Of a stretch of 64,000 bases of DNA, positions 1 through 10,261 are shown piece by piece. Made by a program: the position numbers and the translations under genes. The stretch is taken from contig JALQYN010000041.1 of NCBI GenBank assembly GCA_023254055.1, positions 1 through 64,000 on the forward strand, written 5' to 3'. The DNA comes from Polaribacter sp. (GTDB lineage Bacteria > Bacteroidota > Bacteroidia > Flavobacteriales > Flavobacteriaceae). Numbering within the stretch: position 1 is the first letter of the stretch; each line of letters starts with the position of its first letter. The notes under the pieces are model-generated. The model saw nothing but the letters and a program-made list of their open reading frames with translations. It did no database searches and was not told the origin of the DNA.

Positions 1-23
1 CGATGTCTTTTTTGAAGTTTTAA
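1..23 (+). CDS. Possible C-terminal tail of an upstream CDS (partial)
   Basis: The only frame that can enter the window from the left and stay open ends in TAA at 21-23 and reads ..MSFLKF. The other two frames close at TGA codons at 13-15 and 33-35. The position just before argF' suggests the preceding gene of an arginine/proline operon, which is common in this order in flavobacteria, but seven codons cannot identify it. Confidence 0.25.
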
Positions 24-69
24 TCAAGGAATTGAAAAACAGTTTGTAGGTTTTAAGAAAAGAATAATT

Positions 70-1005
70 ATGAAAAAATATACAGATTTAGAAGATATAG
101 ATAACATTTCAGGGATTGTTGAGGAGGCTATTCAAATTAAAAAGAGTCCTTTTCAATTTTCAGGACTTGGTAAAAATAAGACTTTGGTCATGTTGTTTTT
201 CAATGCGAGTCTTCGTACGCGTTTGAGCACCGAAAAGGCAGCACGAAATTTAGGTATGGAGGTCATAGTTATGAATGTCAATGCTGCATGGGAATTAGAA
301 TTTGAAGAAGGAGCTGTAATGAATTTAGCAGCCTCTGAGCATGTAAAAGAGGCTGCACAAGTGATCTCTCAATATGCAGATTGTATTGCAATCAGAGCAT
401 TTGCATCCTTAACAGATAAAGAAAAAGACCTACAAGAAATGGTTTTAGCAAGTTTCCAAAAGTATGCAACCGTTCCGATTGTAAACATGGAGAGTGCTAC
501 AGCGCACCCTTTGCAAGCTTTGGCCGATGCCATTACCTTAAAAGAGTTTGCAACTAAGAAAAAGCCCAAAGTAGTCTTGTCTTGGGCCCCACATCCAAGG
601 GCTTTACCCCATGCAGTCGCCAATTCATTTGTACAAATGATGCAACGACTAGATGTTGAGTTTTGCATTTCACACCCGAAAGGCTATGATCTTAACCCGA
701 ATATAGTGAAGGATTCGACTGTGATTTATGATCAGGAAGAAGCACTTAAAGATGCTGATTTTGTCTATGTTAAAAATTGGAGTAGTTTTCAATCTTATGG
801 AGAGATTTTATCGAAAGACCCAGGATGGATGATGACGCAAGAAAAATTAAAAACAGCGAAGTTTATGCATTGCTTGCCGGTAAGAAGGAATGTAGTGGTA
901 GAAGACGCTGTATTGGACGGGCCAGATTCATTGGTCATCGAACAGGCAAATAATAGAACCTATGCAGCGCAAGTTGTACTAAAGAAGCTTTTAGAACAAA
1001 TATAA
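70..1005 (+). CDS. argF': N-acetyl/N-succinyl-ornithine carbamoyltransferase (ArgF')
   Basis: It transfers a carbamoyl group to an N-acylated ornithine in the Bacteroidetes variant of arginine synthesis, in the cytoplasm. The carbamoyl-phosphate loop SLRTRLST (about residues 49-56), TWAPHPR-like SWAPHPR, and HCLPVRR near residue 270 are all visible. The 311-aa length fits the acylornithine subgroup rather than ordinary OTCase. The start ATG follows an A-rich stretch. The stop overlaps argB by one base (TAATG), so the genes are translationally coupled. The segment MNLAASEHVKEA aligns with the loop that separates N-acetyl from N-succinyl specificity, and a Ser stands where B. fragilis has Pro, so the true substrate is uncertain. 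Confidence 0.93.
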   Translation: MKKYTDLEDIDNISGIVEEAIQIKKSPFQFSGLGKNKTLVMLFFNASLRTRLSTEKAARNLGMEVIVMNVNAAWELEFEEGAVMNLAASEHVKEAAQVISQYADCIAIRAFASLTDKEKDLQEMVLASFQKYATVPIVNMESATAHPLQALADAITLKEFATKKKPKVVLSWAPHPRALPHAVANSFVQMMQRLDVEFCISHPKGYDLNPNIVKDSTVIYDQEEALKDADFVYVKNWSSFQSYGEILSKDPGWMMTQEKLKTAKFMHCLPVRRNVVVEDAVLDGPDSLVIEQANNRTYAAQVVLKKLLEQI

Positions 1006-1784
1006 TGGATACCTTAAAAATAATAAAAATAGGAGGCAATATCATTGATAATGAGGATGCTCTGGATTCATTTTTAACAAAATTTTCTATGCTAAAAGAG
1101 CCAAAAATTTTGGTGCATGGTGGTGGAAAATTAGCGAGTAAATTATCCGTTCAAATGGGTGTTGAAGTTCAAATGGTTGAAGGTAGAAGAATTACAGATT
1201 TGTCTACCTTAGAGATCATTACCATGGTTTATGCAGGGCAGATAAATAAGACAATTGTTGCTAAATTACAGGCGAATGAATGCAATGCTGTGGGTTTTTC
1301 TGGCGCTGACGGAAATACGATTGTGGCAGAGAAAAGACCTGTAAAAAAGATAGATTACGGCTATGTTGGAGATGTTAAAAAAGTTGATATCCAAGTACCT
1401 GAATTGTTGTTGGAAAGTGGAATTATACCTGTTTTTTGTGCTATTTCTCACGATCAAAAGGGACAATTACTAAACACCAATGCAGATACTATTGCATCTG
1501 AATTGGCAATAGCTTTCTCCAAAAAATATAAAACAGCTTTATATTATTGTTTTGAAAAAAAGGGGGTCCTAAAAAATGTAGAGGATGAAAATTCAGTCAT
1601 AGAAAAAATAACACCGAGTCAATATAAAGAATTGATAGATGCAGGCATTATTATGGAGGGTATGATTCCTAAAATAGAAAATTGTTTTTATGCATTAGAA
1701 AATGGCGTTGAAAAAATTGGCATTGGTTTACCATCTATGATTTTTGAACCAAATAGCTTACATACAATATTAAAAAATTCATGA
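1005..1784 (+). CDS. argB: Acetylglutamate (or succinylglutamate) kinase
   Basis: Amino-acid kinase family enzyme that phosphorylates N-acylglutamate for arginine synthesis. The N-terminal KIGGNI phosphate loop, the HGGGKLASKLS glycine-rich motif (about residues 39-49), the NTNADTIASELA block (about 157-168) and a late EGMIPKIENC (about 217-226) are typical of ArgB. At 259 aa it is a standard short ArgB with no N-terminal helix of the arginine-inhibited hexameric type, so allosteric arginine control is not obvious. It overlaps argF' by 1 nt and the next gene by 4 nt (ATGA). Confidence 0.94.
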   Translation: MDTLKIIKIGGNIIDNEDALDSFLTKFSMLKEPKILVHGGGKLASKLSVQMGVEVQMVEGRRITDLSTLEIITMVYAGQINKTIVAKLQANECNAVGFSGADGNTIVAEKRPVKKIDYGYVGDVKKVDIQVPELLLESGIIPVFCAISHDQKGQLLNTNADTIASELAIAFSKKYKTALYYCFEKKGVLKNVEDENSVIEKITPSQYKELIDAGIIMEGMIPKIENCFYALENGVEKIGIGLPSMIFEPNSLHTILKNS

Positions 1785-2851
1785 GTACAGAACAGAACAC
1801 AAAAGAAGCAATACAATTGTTAAAAGAGTTGATTGAAACCCCTTCTTTTTCATCTGAAGAAGGAGAAACAGCTCTTTTAATTGAACAATGGTTTCAAAGA
1901 AATAAAATTGAATACACCAGAACCAAAAATAATGTTTGGGCTGTAAATAAATATTTTGACAATCAAAAACCAACTTTGTTACTCAATTCGCATCATGATA
2001 CAGTAAAACCTAACAATGGATATACAAAAGACCCTTTTAAAGCAATTGTAGAAGACGGAAAACTGTATGGTCTCGGTAGTAATGATGCAGGAGGTTGTCT
2101 GGTTTCCTTATTAGCTACTTTTGCTCATTTTTATGGACAAAAGAAGCTTCGTTATAATCTAGTAATAGTTGCTTCTGCTGAAGAAGAAAGTAGTGGACCA
2201 GATGGTTTGAATAGTATGTTGTCTGTGATTCCTAAGGTTGATGTTGCCATTGTTGGTGAACCAACTCTAATGAATTTAGCTATTGCAGAAAAAGGCTTAG
2301 TCGTTTTTGATGCTGTTATAAAAGGAACACCAAGTCATGCTGCCCATCCTAATTTAGACAATGCTATTTACAAATGCATACCCGTGTTAGACTGGTTCCA
2401 AAATTATCATTTTGAAAAAACATCTAAGGTTTTAGGACCTGTTAAAATGACTGTAACACAAATACAAGCAGGAAAACAGCACAACGCTGTGCCTGCAGAT
2501 GTAAAACTAGTAATTGATGTTCGGGTTAATGATGCGTATACCAATGAAGAGATAGTAAAAATCTTACAAGATTCAGCTCCTTGTGATAGCATTATTCCGA
2601 GAGGTACAAATTTAAATTCATCTTCTATTCCAATATCACATGAATTAGTAAAAGCAGGGGCTTCTTTAGGGAGATCTACCTACGGTTCACCTACTTTATC
2701 AGATCAATCAGTGTTGTCTTGTCCATCATTAAAATTAGGACCAGGAGACAGTACCAGATCACATTCGGCAGATGAATTTATCTATTTAAATGAGATTGAA
2801 GAAGGGATTCAGATTTATATCGATTTGTTGAATCGGGTTATCGTACATTAG
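1781..2851 (+). CDS. argE: M20-family N-acyl-ornithine/citrulline deacylase
   Basis: Zinc-dependent M20 peptidase-fold deacylase. In this operon it should remove the acyl group from N-acyl-citrulline before argininosuccinate synthesis, which fits an ArgF' pathway. Metal-site motifs are visible: NSHHDTVKP (about 67-75), GSNDAGG (about 98-104), ASAEEESSG (about 131-139), and a terminal RSHSADEF His. The dimerisation domain contains PSHAAHP. The 356-aa length is normal. The start ATG lies inside the argB stop (ATGA). Whether it prefers acetyl or succinyl groups cannot be read from sequence. Confidence 0.88.
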   Translation: MSTEQNTKEAIQLLKELIETPSFSSEEGETALLIEQWFQRNKIEYTRTKNNVWAVNKYFDNQKPTLLLNSHHDTVKPNNGYTKDPFKAIVEDGKLYGLGSNDAGGCLVSLLATFAHFYGQKKLRYNLVIVASAEEESSGPDGLNSMLSVIPKVDVAIVGEPTLMNLAIAEKGLVVFDAVIKGTPSHAAHPNLDNAIYKCIPVLDWFQNYHFEKTSKVLGPVKMTVTQIQAGKQHNAVPADVKLVIDVRVNDAYTNEEIVKILQDSAPCDSIIPRGTNLNSSSIPISHELVKAGASLGRSTYGSPTLSDQSVLSCPSLKLGPGDSTRSHSADEFIYLNEIEEGIQIYIDLLNRVIVH

Positions 2852-2852
2852 A

Positions 2853-2946
2853 TGTTATTCCGCACTTGCTGCGAATTTATAAAGAATAAATTAATAATAA
2901 ACAAATTCCCATTCCTATCAGCCAGTAGACAGGAATGAGAATGACA
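2853..2946. repeat. Degenerate interspersed inverted-repeat element (REP/MITE-like), copy 1
   Basis: The gap between argE and argH contains ATTCCGCACTTGCTGCG near its left end and ACAGGAATGAGAATGACA near its right end. The same outer modules (ATTCCGCACTTGATGCGGAAT and GCAGGAATGACA) bound the element at 27285-27361. This copy is degraded in the middle. It does not code for protein and sits inside a transcription unit, where folding of the RNA could affect argH expression. Confidence 0.6.
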
Positions 2947-2959
2947 AAACACAAGAAGA

Positions 2960-4234
2960 ATGAAACTTTGGGACAAAGGAATATCAATCGACAAGAAAAT
3001 TGAAAAATTCACCATTGGCAATGATCGTGAAATTGACATTCATATTGCTAAATATGATGTCCAAGCCTCTTTGGCTCATGCAAAAATGCTTCAAAAAGTG
3101 GGTCTAATTTCTGAGAATGAATTGAAGTCTGCTACAGAAGGGTTGACATTCTTAAGTAATCAAATAGAAGCAAGAACGTTTGTTATAGAGCCTCATTTTG
3201 AGGATGTACATTCAAAGATAGAATATGAATTGACTAAAAGCTATGGAGAAGTTGGCAAAAAAATTCATACTGCTCGATCTAGAAATGACCAGGTTTTAGT
3301 AGCCTTGCACTTATACTATAAAGATCATTTACATATCATTAAAGGACAAACACTAACGTTCTTTGAAACCTTATTAGGTTTGGCAGAAAAGCATCAAGAA
3401 AAATTATTACCCGGATATACGCATTTGCAAGTAGCCATGCCTTCTTCTTTTGGTTTATGGTTTTCTGCCTATGCAGAGCTTTTAATTGACGATGTGTATT
3501 TGTTAAATGCTGCCTTGCAAACTGTAGATCAAAACCCTTTGGGTTCTGCAGCAGGATATGGGAGTTCGTTTCCAATAGACAGAGACTTTACGACTCAAGA
3601 ACTTGGTTTTTCTACTTTAAAATACAATGTGGTTGCTGCTCAAATGAGCAGAGGAAAGAGTGAAAGAACTGTTGCTGCTGCTTTGGGAAGTTTGGGTAAT
3701 ACTCTAGCCAGATTTGCTATGGATATTTGCTTATACATGAGCCAGAATTTTGGGTTTATTTCTTTTCCAGATGCCCTGACAACTGGAAGCAGTATTATGC
3801 CACATAAAAAGAATCCAGATGTCTTTGAGTTGATTCGTGGGAAGTCGAATAAAATTCAAGCTTTGCAAACTGAAATGATTTTAATTACCAATAATCTACC
3901 TAGTGGTTATCACAGAGATTATCAATTGTTAAAGGAGCATATGATTTCTGCTATAGAAGAAGTAAAAGAACTCTTAGATATTTTTAATTTTGCCATTCAA
4001 CAAGTTATTGTTAAAGAAGTAAATCCTTTAGACGAGAAGTATAAGTACTTATTTACAGTTGACAACATCAATAACTTAATGTTAAGTGGGATGCCTTTTC
4101 GAGATGCCTATAAAGCAATTGGAGCAAAAGTAGAAGCGGGTACTTATGAGCCAGACACTTCTAAAAAACACAGTCACATTGGAAGCATCCATAATTTGTA
4201 TTTACGTCAGATTAAAGACAAGTTTCCAAATTAA
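2960..4234 (+). CDS. argH: Argininosuccinate lyase
   Basis: Fumarase/aspartase superfamily enzyme that splits argininosuccinate into arginine and fumarate, the last step of the pathway. The signature GSSIMPHKKNPD (about 276-287) carries the catalytic Ser loop; HTARSRNDQV (about 103-112) and the THLQVAMPSS block (about 154-163) are also present. The 424-aa length is slightly short of the usual 450-470. The ATG start is preceded by the repeat element rather than tight coupling, so it may depend on readthrough from argE. The gene ends at a bidirectional hairpin terminator shared with leuB. Confidence 0.95.
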   Translation: MKLWDKGISIDKKIEKFTIGNDREIDIHIAKYDVQASLAHAKMLQKVGLISENELKSATEGLTFLSNQIEARTFVIEPHFEDVHSKIEYELTKSYGEVGKKIHTARSRNDQVLVALHLYYKDHLHIIKGQTLTFFETLLGLAEKHQEKLLPGYTHLQVAMPSSFGLWFSAYAELLIDDVYLLNAALQTVDQNPLGSAAGYGSSFPIDRDFTTQELGFSTLKYNVVAAQMSRGKSERTVAAALGSLGNTLARFAMDICLYMSQNFGFISFPDALTTGSSIMPHKKNPDVFELIRGKSNKIQALQTEMILITNNLPSGYHRDYQLLKEHMISAIEEVKELLDIFNFAIQQVIVKEVNPLDEKYKYLFTVDNINNLMLSGMPFRDAYKAIGAKVEAGTYEPDTSKKHSHIGSIHNLYLRQIKDKFPN

Positions 4235-4236
4235 AA

Positions 4237-4267
4237 AAAGAGTGCCACCTCATGGATAGCACTCTTT
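4237..4267. terminator. Bidirectional terminator between argH and leuB
   Basis: A perfect 9-bp stem (AAAGAGTGC ... GCACTCTTT) sits between the convergent stops. It has an A-tract on the left and a short T-run on the right, so it can work on both strands. Confidence 0.8.
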
Positions 4268-4289
4268 GTTCAATTGATTTAAGGAGTCG

Positions 4290-5405
4290 TTATATAATAG
4301 TACTTTGTCCCATATGAATATTGATAAAATTCATATTGCTTTCTTGTTGATGCTCAATATAATCAACAATAAAATCACCTACTTTGGAAGTTGTAAAAGC
4401 GTTTTCTGTGTTGATATCCTCTGTACTAATTCCTAGTTCTAATGATTTTTCTACTGCTTTTTCTATGGCTTCCGCTTCCTTAAATAGTCCTAAGTGTTGT
4501 AATAACATAGCAGCCGATAAAATAGAGGCAAGTGGATTTGCACTGTTTTTACCAGTTGCTTGAGGAAAAGAACCATGAATAGGCTCAAACAATGCGTTTT
4601 CTTTACCAATAGAGGCAGATGCTAGCAAACCAATAGATCCGCCAATTACACTCGCTTCATCACTAATTATATCTCCAAATAAATTTTCGGTTAATACTAC
4701 ATCAAACTGTTTCGGGTTTAAAATTAATTGCATTGCTGCATTGTCAACAAACAAAAAATCGAGTGCAACATCTGGATATTGACTTGCTAAATTTGTAACC
4801 GTTTTTCTCCATAAACGTGAAGTTTCTAACACATTCGCTTTATCAACTAGTGTTAGCTTTTTACGTCTCTTTTGTGCTTCGATAAAAGCTAAATGTGCAA
4901 TGCGTTCTATTTCCTCAACAGAATAAGAACAACCATCAAAGGCAATTTTTCCATCCTCACTTAACTCCTTAATTCCAAAGTAAATTCCTCCTGTTAACTC
5001 TCTATATATAGAAATATCAGTTCCTTTAATAACCTCTTTTTTTAAAGGTGAATTCTCAATTAATTGATCGTAAGCTTTTACGGGTCTAACATTACAAAAC
5101 AAGCCTAATTCTTTACGCAATTTAAGCAAACCTTGTTCTGGTCTAACTTTGGCAGAAGGATCATTATCATATTTTGGGTGACCAATTGCACCAAATAAAA
5201 TTGCATCAGATTTTTTACAGACTGCTAAAGTTTCATTTGGTAACGGGTTTCCTGTTTTATCAATTGCACAGGCACCCATCAATACTTCTTTATAGATAAA
5301 TGTGTGATCATAAACACCAGCGATTGCATTTAAAGCTTTTTTTGCTTGTGCTGTAACTTCGGGTCCAATTCCATCTCCAGGAATTACTGCAATATTGTAT
5401 TTCAT
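4290..5405 (-). CDS. leuB: 3-isopropylmalate dehydrogenase
   Basis: NAD-dependent oxidative decarboxylation of 3-isopropylmalate in leucine synthesis. The N-terminus IAVIPGDGIGPEV and the decarboxylating dehydrogenase signature NLFGDIISDEASVIGGSIGL (about 235-254) are clear. The track start at 5432 would overlap leuD; the ATG at 5405 gives MKYNIAVIPGDG, matches the family start, and lies 4 nt after the leuD stop, so it is preferred (371 aa). About 15 extra C-terminal residues (ending GQSTII) extend beyond the usual end. It is the last gene of leuACDB. Confidence 0.95.
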   Translation of the reverse strand: MKYNIAVIPGDGIGPEVTAQAKKALNAIAGVYDHTFIYKEVLMGACAIDKTGNPLPNETLAVCKKSDAILFGAIGHPKYDNDPSAKVRPEQGLLKLRKELGLFCNVRPVKAYDQLIENSPLKKEVIKGTDISIYRELTGGIYFGIKELSEDGKIAFDGCSYSVEEIERIAHLAFIEAQKRRKKLTLVDKANVLETSRLWRKTVTNLASQYPDVALDFLFVDNAAMQLILNPKQFDVVLTENLFGDIISDEASVIGGSIGLLASASIGKENALFEPIHGSFPQATGKNSANPLASILSAAMLLQHLGLFKEAEAIEKAVEKSLELGISTEDINTENAFTTSKVGDFIVDYIEHQQESNMNFINIHMGQSTII

Positions 5406-5409
5406 ACTA

Positions 5410-5988
5410 TTAAAATGTTGCCTCGAAGGCATTGATTTGTTGTTTTTTACTGATTAAATAATCGATGTCATCATATCCATTTAGCAAGCAAGTTTTTTTA
5501 TAAGCATCAATTTCAAAAGAAGCATTTCCTATTTCAGATTCAATAGTTTGTTCTTCTAAATTCACTATAACTTCAGATGTAGGATTTTCCTCTAGATGCA
5601 CAATTAATTTTTTCAAATAATCTTCGGTAACCTGTACGGGTAATAATCCGTTATTCAATGCATTTCCTTTAAAGATATCGGCAAAAAAACTACTTACAAT
5701 TACTTTAAATCCATAGCCAACCAAAGCCCAAGCAGCATGTTCTCTACTAGAACCACAACCAAAATTATCTCCTGCTACTAAAATACTTCCGCTATATTTT
5801 GAGTTGTTTAAAGGAAACTCTTTATTGATGGTTCCGTCTTTATGAAAACGCCAATCTTTAAAAACTTGTTCGCCAAAACCTAATTTATCCGTTGCCTTTA
5901 AAAATCGTGCTGGGATGATTTGATCCGTATCGATATTTTCAGAAGCTAAAGGAATTGCTGTAGATTTTAAAAGTGTAAATTTTTCCAT
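5410..5988 (-). CDS. leuD: 3-isopropylmalate dehydratase small subunit
   Basis: Small swivelling subunit that partners LeuC in isomerising 2- to 3-isopropylmalate. The N-terminus has the [14 protein letters not shown] motif (about 16-29), and [17 protein letters not shown] (about 73-89) is the hallmark substrate loop. The 192-aa length is typical. It lies between leuC (13 nt upstream) and leuB (4 nt downstream). Confidence 0.95.
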   Translation of the reverse strand: MEKFTLLKSTAIPLASENIDTDQIIPARFLKATDKLGFGEQVFKDWRFHKDGTINKEFPLNNSKYSGSILVAGDNFGCGSSREHAAWALVGYGFKVIVSSFFADIFKGNALNNGLLPVQVTEDYLKKLIVHLEENPTSEVIVNLEEQTIESEIGNASFEIDAYKKTCLLNGYDDIDYLISKKQQINAFEATF

Positions 5989-6001
5989 ATAATTTATTAA
6001 T

Positions 6002-7393
6002 CTATAATACAGGTTCTAGAACCTTTGTAACGTCTATTATTTTTCCTTCAATGGCAGCTGCAGCTGCTACAAGTGGACTTGCTAAAATAGTTCTAGCACC
6101 TTGTCCTTGTCGCCCTTCAAAGTTTCTGTTGGAAGTAGATACACAATATTCTCCAGAAGGAATTTTATCATCATTCATTGCCAAACAAGCAGAACATCCA
6201 GGTTGTCTTAACGTAAAACCGGCGGCTTCAAAAGTGGCTTTCAAACCTTCTTCGGTAATTTGTTTTGCAACTCGTTGCGATCCAGGAACCAACCAAGCTG
6301 TTACATTTTCGGCTTTTTGTTTTCCTTTTATATAGTTGGCTGCAACTCTAAAATCTTCAATTCTAGAATTGGTACAACTTCCAATAAACACATAATTAAT
6401 TGGTGTATCAATCAAGGATTTCCCTTTTTCAAAATCCATATAGGTCAATGATTTTTCAAAAGAACTTTCGTTTTTGTATGGAATCTTTTCAGAAATTTTA
6501 ATTCCCATTCCTGGATTTGTTCCAAAAGTGATCATTGGTTCAATATCTGAGGCATCTATTTCATATTCTTTATCAAATTCAGCTCCCACATCTGTAGCTA
6601 AGGTTTTCCACTTTGCTACTTTTTCATCAAAATCAGTTCCTTTTGGAGCAAATTCTTTTCCTTTGATATAGTTAAATGTTGTCTGATCTGGGGCAATCAT
6701 TCCGCCTCTAGCACCCATCTCAATACTCATATTGCAAACGGTCATTCTGCCTTCCATGCTCATGTTTTCAAAAACATCACCAGCATATTCGCAAAAATAA
6801 CCGGTACCTGAATTGGTTCCTAACTTAGCAATGATATATAAAATAACATCTTTAGGAAGTACACCCTTTTTCAATTCCCCATTAACGAGTACCCTCATTT
6901 TTTTTGGTTTTTCTAAAAGCAAGCATTGGCTCGCAAAAACTTGTGCTACTTGACTTGTTCCAATACCAAAAGCAATGGTTCCGAATGCACCATGGGTTGA
7001 CGTATGAGAATCTCCACAAACCATGGTCATTCCAGGTTGAGTAATGCCCAATTCAGGGGCTATTACATGTACAATACCATTGTTTTCATGTCCCAAACCA
7101 TACAGAGAAATATTGTTCTTAAGACAATTTTTAGTCAGTTTTTCTAACTGGTTTCTAGAAAGCGCATCTTTTATGGGTAAATGTTGATTGATTGTGGGTG
7201 TATTGTGATCTGCTGTAGCTACAATTTTATCGGGTCTCGCAATGGGAATCCCTCTTTTTTCAAGTTCTTCAAAAGCTTGTGGACTTGTTACCTCATGAAT
7301 TAAATGTGTATCTATATATAATATCTGTGGGCCATTTTCTATTACATCAACTACATGGGCATCCCAAACTTTATCAAAGAGTGTTTTTCTCAT
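6002..7393 (-). CDS. leuC: 3-isopropylmalate dehydratase large subunit
   Basis: Aconitase-family [4Fe-4S] subunit of isopropylmalate isomerase. The three cluster cysteines are visible in [11 protein letters not shown] (about 340-350) and GCSACLAMN (about 399-407), and [13 protein letters not shown] forms the substrate loop (about 127-139). The 463-aa length is normal. The start ATG overlaps the leuA stop (ATGA), which indicates translational coupling with the first committed enzyme. Confidence 0.95.
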   Translation of the reverse strand: MRKTLFDKVWDAHVVDVIENGPQILYIDTHLIHEVTSPQAFEELEKRGIPIARPDKIVATADHNTPTINQHLPIKDALSRNQLEKLTKNCLKNNISLYGLGHENNGIVHVIAPELGITQPGMTMVCGDSHTSTHGAFGTIAFGIGTSQVAQVFASQCLLLEKPKKMRVLVNGELKKGVLPKDVILYIIAKLGTNSGTGYFCEYAGDVFENMSMEGRMTVCNMSIEMGARGGMIAPDQTTFNYIKGKEFAPKGTDFDEKVAKWKTLATDVGAEFDKEYEIDASDIEPMITFGTNPGMGIKISEKIPYKNESSFEKSLTYMDFEKGKSLIDTPINYVFIGSCTNSRIEDFRVAANYIKGKQKAENVTAWLVPGSQRVAKQITEEGLKATFEAAGFTLRQPGCSACLAMNDDKIPSGEYCVSTSNRNFEGRQGQGARTILASPLVAAAAAIEGKIIDVTKVLEPVL

Positions 7394-8568
7394 GATGCAA
7401 TGGCTATTTTTGAAAACTTATTAACGTTTTTCATGATAGAATGTAAGTCTGTATCGTGAATTTCTTTTTGAATATCTGCTATTTGTAAGAAGTAATTATA
7501 GGCTTTGTCTAATTGAATTTTTGTTAATTCGTAACCAATTTTTTTAGCCCTATAGGCCAAGGCAGCTCTTCCGCTTCTAGCAGTTAATACAATTGCGCTT
7601 TCAGTAACACCAACATCTTCTGGATTCATAATTTCATAGGTTTCTCTATTTTTAATGACACCATCTTGATGTATTCCAGAGCTATGCGCAAAAGCATTGG
7701 CTCCAACAATAGCTTTGTTCGGTTGTACAGGCATTCCCATTTTTTCTCTAACCATCATACTTGTATCATAAAGCAATTGGGTATTGATGTTGGTTTCTAA
7801 ATTTAAAGTTGGATGTTGTTTTAAAATCATTACAACTTCTTCCAAAGCAGTATTCCCAGCACGTTCTCCGATACCATTTATGGTACATTCAATTTGCCTA
7901 GCACCATTGATAGCTCCTGCAATAGAGTTTGCTGTTGCCATGCCCAAATCATTATGACAATGACAAGAAATAGTTACTTTTTCGATCCCTTTTACATGTT
8001 CTTTTAGGTATTTTATTTTGGCTCCGTACTCTTCAGGTAAACAATAGCCGGTGGTATCCGGTATGTTCAATACGGTTGCTCCAGCTTTGATTACTTCTTC
8101 ACAAATCTGAGCCAGGAAAGCATTATCAGTTCTCCCTGCATCTTCGGCATAAAACTCTACATCTTCTACAAATGATTTTGCATAACGAACCGCAAGTACA
8201 GCTCTTGTTACTACTTCTTCTCTACTTGAATTAAATTTATATTTTATATGAGAATCACTGGTGCCAATACCTGTATGAATTCTAGGTTTTTTGGCGTATA
8301 TAAGGGCAGCAGCTGCCACTTCGATATCTTTCTCTACAGCTCTAGTTAAACCACAAACAGTAGCATTTTTTACAATTTTAGCAACTTCACTTACAGAATT
8401 AAAATCACCTGGACTCGAAACAGGAAAACCTGCTTCAATAACATCTACCCCCATAAAATCCAGTCGCTCTGCAATTACTAATTTCTGTTTAGTGTCTAGT
8501 TTACAACCAGGAACTTGTTCACCATCACGAAGCGTTGTGTCAAAAATTTGCATTTTATTATCTTGCAT
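7390..8568 (-). CDS. leuA: 2-isopropylmalate synthase, short form without C-terminal regulatory domain
   Basis: Condenses acetyl-CoA with 2-oxoisovalerate, the first leucine-specific step. The HMGL-like TIM barrel shows [15 protein letters not shown] (about 10-24) and the metal-binding [14 protein letters not shown] (about 200-213). At 392 aa it stops shortly after the linker and lacks the roughly 120-residue LeuA allosteric domain that binds leucine in the classical 510-aa enzyme. Homocitrate or citramalate synthase is possible for short HMGL proteins, but the leuACDB context favours leuA. A second in-frame ATG at 8553 gives [11 protein letters not shown] and is an equally plausible start. 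Confidence 0.88.
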   Translation of the reverse strand: MQDNKMQIFDTTLRDGEQVPGCKLDTKQKLVIAERLDFMGVDVIEAGFPVSSPGDFNSVSEVAKIVKNATVCGLTRAVEKDIEVAAAALIYAKKPRIHTGIGTSDSHIKYKFNSSREEVVTRAVLAVRYAKSFVEDVEFYAEDAGRTDNAFLAQICEEVIKAGATVLNIPDTTGYCLPEEYGAKIKYLKEHVKGIEKVTISCHCHNDLGMATANSIAGAINGARQIECTINGIGERAGNTALEEVVMILKQHPTLNLETNINTQLLYDTSMMVREKMGMPVQPNKAIVGANAFAHSSGIHQDGVIKNRETYEIMNPEDVGVTESAIVLTARSGRAALAYRAKKIGYELTKIQLDKAYNYFLQIADIQKEIHDTDLHSIMKNVNKFSKIAIAS

Positions 8569-8596
8569 GTGTACTTCTTAATTTTTTAATCAAATT

Positions 8597-8604
8597 CAAA
8601 TTTA
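8597..8604 (-). promoter_or_regulatory. Candidate -7 box for leuA operon
   Basis: TAAATTTG on the minus strand matches the Bacteroidetes TAnnTTTG consensus about 29 nt before the leuA start. No good -33 TTG lies at the usual distance. Confidence 0.4.
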
Positions 8605-8698
8605 TATATTGACTTTTCTAAGAGAGAAAATTATCATAGCCCCTTTACGATGTTTAAAAGAGCTGTTTATAAAATAAAACTCTGATAATAAGAATATT

Positions 8699-10261
8699 AT
8701 GGGTAAATCATTTACGTTAGCCAATAATCAAAACGATGCATTGTTTGAGTTGATTAAATCGTTGTCAAAATCAGAAAAAAGACAATTTAATTTGTATGTT
8801 GGAAGATTAGGTGGAAATACAGATGCAAAGTTTTTTTCTTTATTTAAATTTTTAGAAAAGTTAAAAACCTACGATGAACGACAAATTTTAGAGAATGGAA
8901 TTGTTACCAAACAACAATTGTCAAATTTAAAAGCACATTTATACCGTCAAATCTTAATTAGTTTACGTTTAAATCCAGCTCATCAAAATATTAGAATTCA
9001 AATCAGAGAGCAATTAGATTTCGCAACCGTTTTATATCAAAAAGGCTTGTACAAACAAAGCTTAAAATTGTTAGATAAAGCGAAATCAATGGCAATTGAA
9101 AACGAAGAGAAAAATATTGCTTACGAAATTGTTGAACTTGAAAAAGTAATTGAAACACAATACATCACAAGAAGTATTAGTTCGAGAGCAGACGTACTTT
9201 CTGAACAAGCAAAGATGTTAAGCCAGCAAAATGTAATAACTAGTAAATTGTCTAATTTATCATTACAATTATACAGTATATTACTAAAAACTGGACCTGC
9301 TCGAAACGATGAAGAGTTTGCAAAAGTTACGACATACTTTGATGCTAGAATGCCAGAATTTGATTTTAGTACACTCGGTTTTAGAGAGAAACTTTGGTTG
9401 TTTAAAGCTCACGTATGGAAGAGTTTTTTACTGCAAGATTTTTTAATGTGTTATAAATATTCGCATAAATGGATGCAGTTGTTTAGAGGGAATACAAAGC
9501 TAATCTCATTACACCCTGTGTTTTATTTAAAAGGGAAAAACTATTTACTTGAATCTCTTTTTTTTCTAAAACACTTTTCGAAATTTAAGGAAGAACTTGA
9601 TTTTTTTAAAGCGGAAATTAAAAATCAAGAAATTCCGTTAAACAGCAACACCGAGCTGTTGATTTTTCAATACTATACGGCAAATCAATTGCATTTACAC
9701 TTTTTAGAAGGCACATTTAAAGAAGGGGAGTTTTTGGTAAAAGAAATAGAGCAAAAGATAAAGAAATATGCTTCTAGGTTAGATAATCATCATATTGTAA
9801 TCTTGTATTATAAAATTGCATGTTTGTATTTTGGGATGGGTGAAAATAGAAAATGTATTGCTTTTTTGGCAAAGATTATTGATTCTAAAAATTTACAAGC
9901 AGCAGAAGATCTGCAATGTTTTGCAAGGGTTTTAAATTTGATTGCTCATTATGAATGTGGAATGGATTATCATTTAGAAAGACAATTTAAAGAGACTTAT
10001 AAATTCTTACTTAAAATGAAGAATTTACAAGCAGTTCAAAAAGAATTTATTATTTCGATTAAAGCTTTAAGTGATGTATATCCACATCAAATAAAAAACG
10101 AATTCAAAAAAATTCACACTAGATTGCAAAAGTTTGAAAATCATCCCTACGAAAAACGCGCATTTCTTTATTTAGACATTTTGTCTTGGTTAGAAAGTAA
10201 AATTGAAAATAGACCAATCCGAGAAATTATTCGAAAAAAAGCAACAAGATTAAGTCGTTAA
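8699..10261 (+). CDS. Conserved hypothetical protein, mostly helical
   Basis: I do not recognise a named family. The 520-aa protein has no signal peptide or membrane segment and looks cytoplasmic. It is Lys/Leu/Phe rich with repeated helix-pair-like segments (for example [20 protein letters not shown] near 115-134), reminiscent of TPR or other alpha-solenoid repeats. The N-terminus [20 protein letters not shown] looks like a conserved start. Its stop codon overlaps that of convergent metG (GTTAAC region), with no terminator hairpin between. A scaffold or regulatory role is only a guess. Confidence 0.75.
   Translation: MGKSFTLANNQNDALFELIKSLSKSEKRQFNLYVGRLGGNTDAKFFSLFKFLEKLKTYDERQILENGIVTKQQLSNLKAHLYRQILISLRLNPAHQNIRIQIREQLDFATVLYQKGLYKQSLKLLDKAKSMAIENEEKNIAYEIVELEKVIETQYITRSISSRADVLSEQAKMLSQQNVITSKLSNLSLQLYSILLKTGPARNDEEFAKVTTYFDARMPEFDFSTLGFREKLWLFKAHVWKSFLLQDFLMCYKYSHKWMQLFRGNTKLISLHPVFYLKGKNYLLESLFFLKHFSKFKEELDFFKAEIKNQEIPLNSNTELLIFQYYTANQLHLHFLEGTFKEGEFLVKEIEQKIKKYASRLDNHHIVILYYKIACLYFGMGENRKCIAFLAKIIDSKNLQAAEDLQCFARVLNLIAHYECGMDYHLERQFKETYKFLLKMKNLQAVQKEFIISIKALSDVYPHQIKNEFKKIHTRLQKFENHPYEKRAFLYLDILSWLESKIENRPIREIIRKKATRLSR

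Noticed and set aside
369-668. Minus-strand ORF of 99 aa
   Set aside because: Lies wholly inside argF', which has clear family motifs; no promoter or homologous feature supports it.
2848-3039. Minus-strand ORF of 63 aa over the argE-argH gap
   Set aside because: Covers the degraded repeat element and the argH start; no family resemblance.
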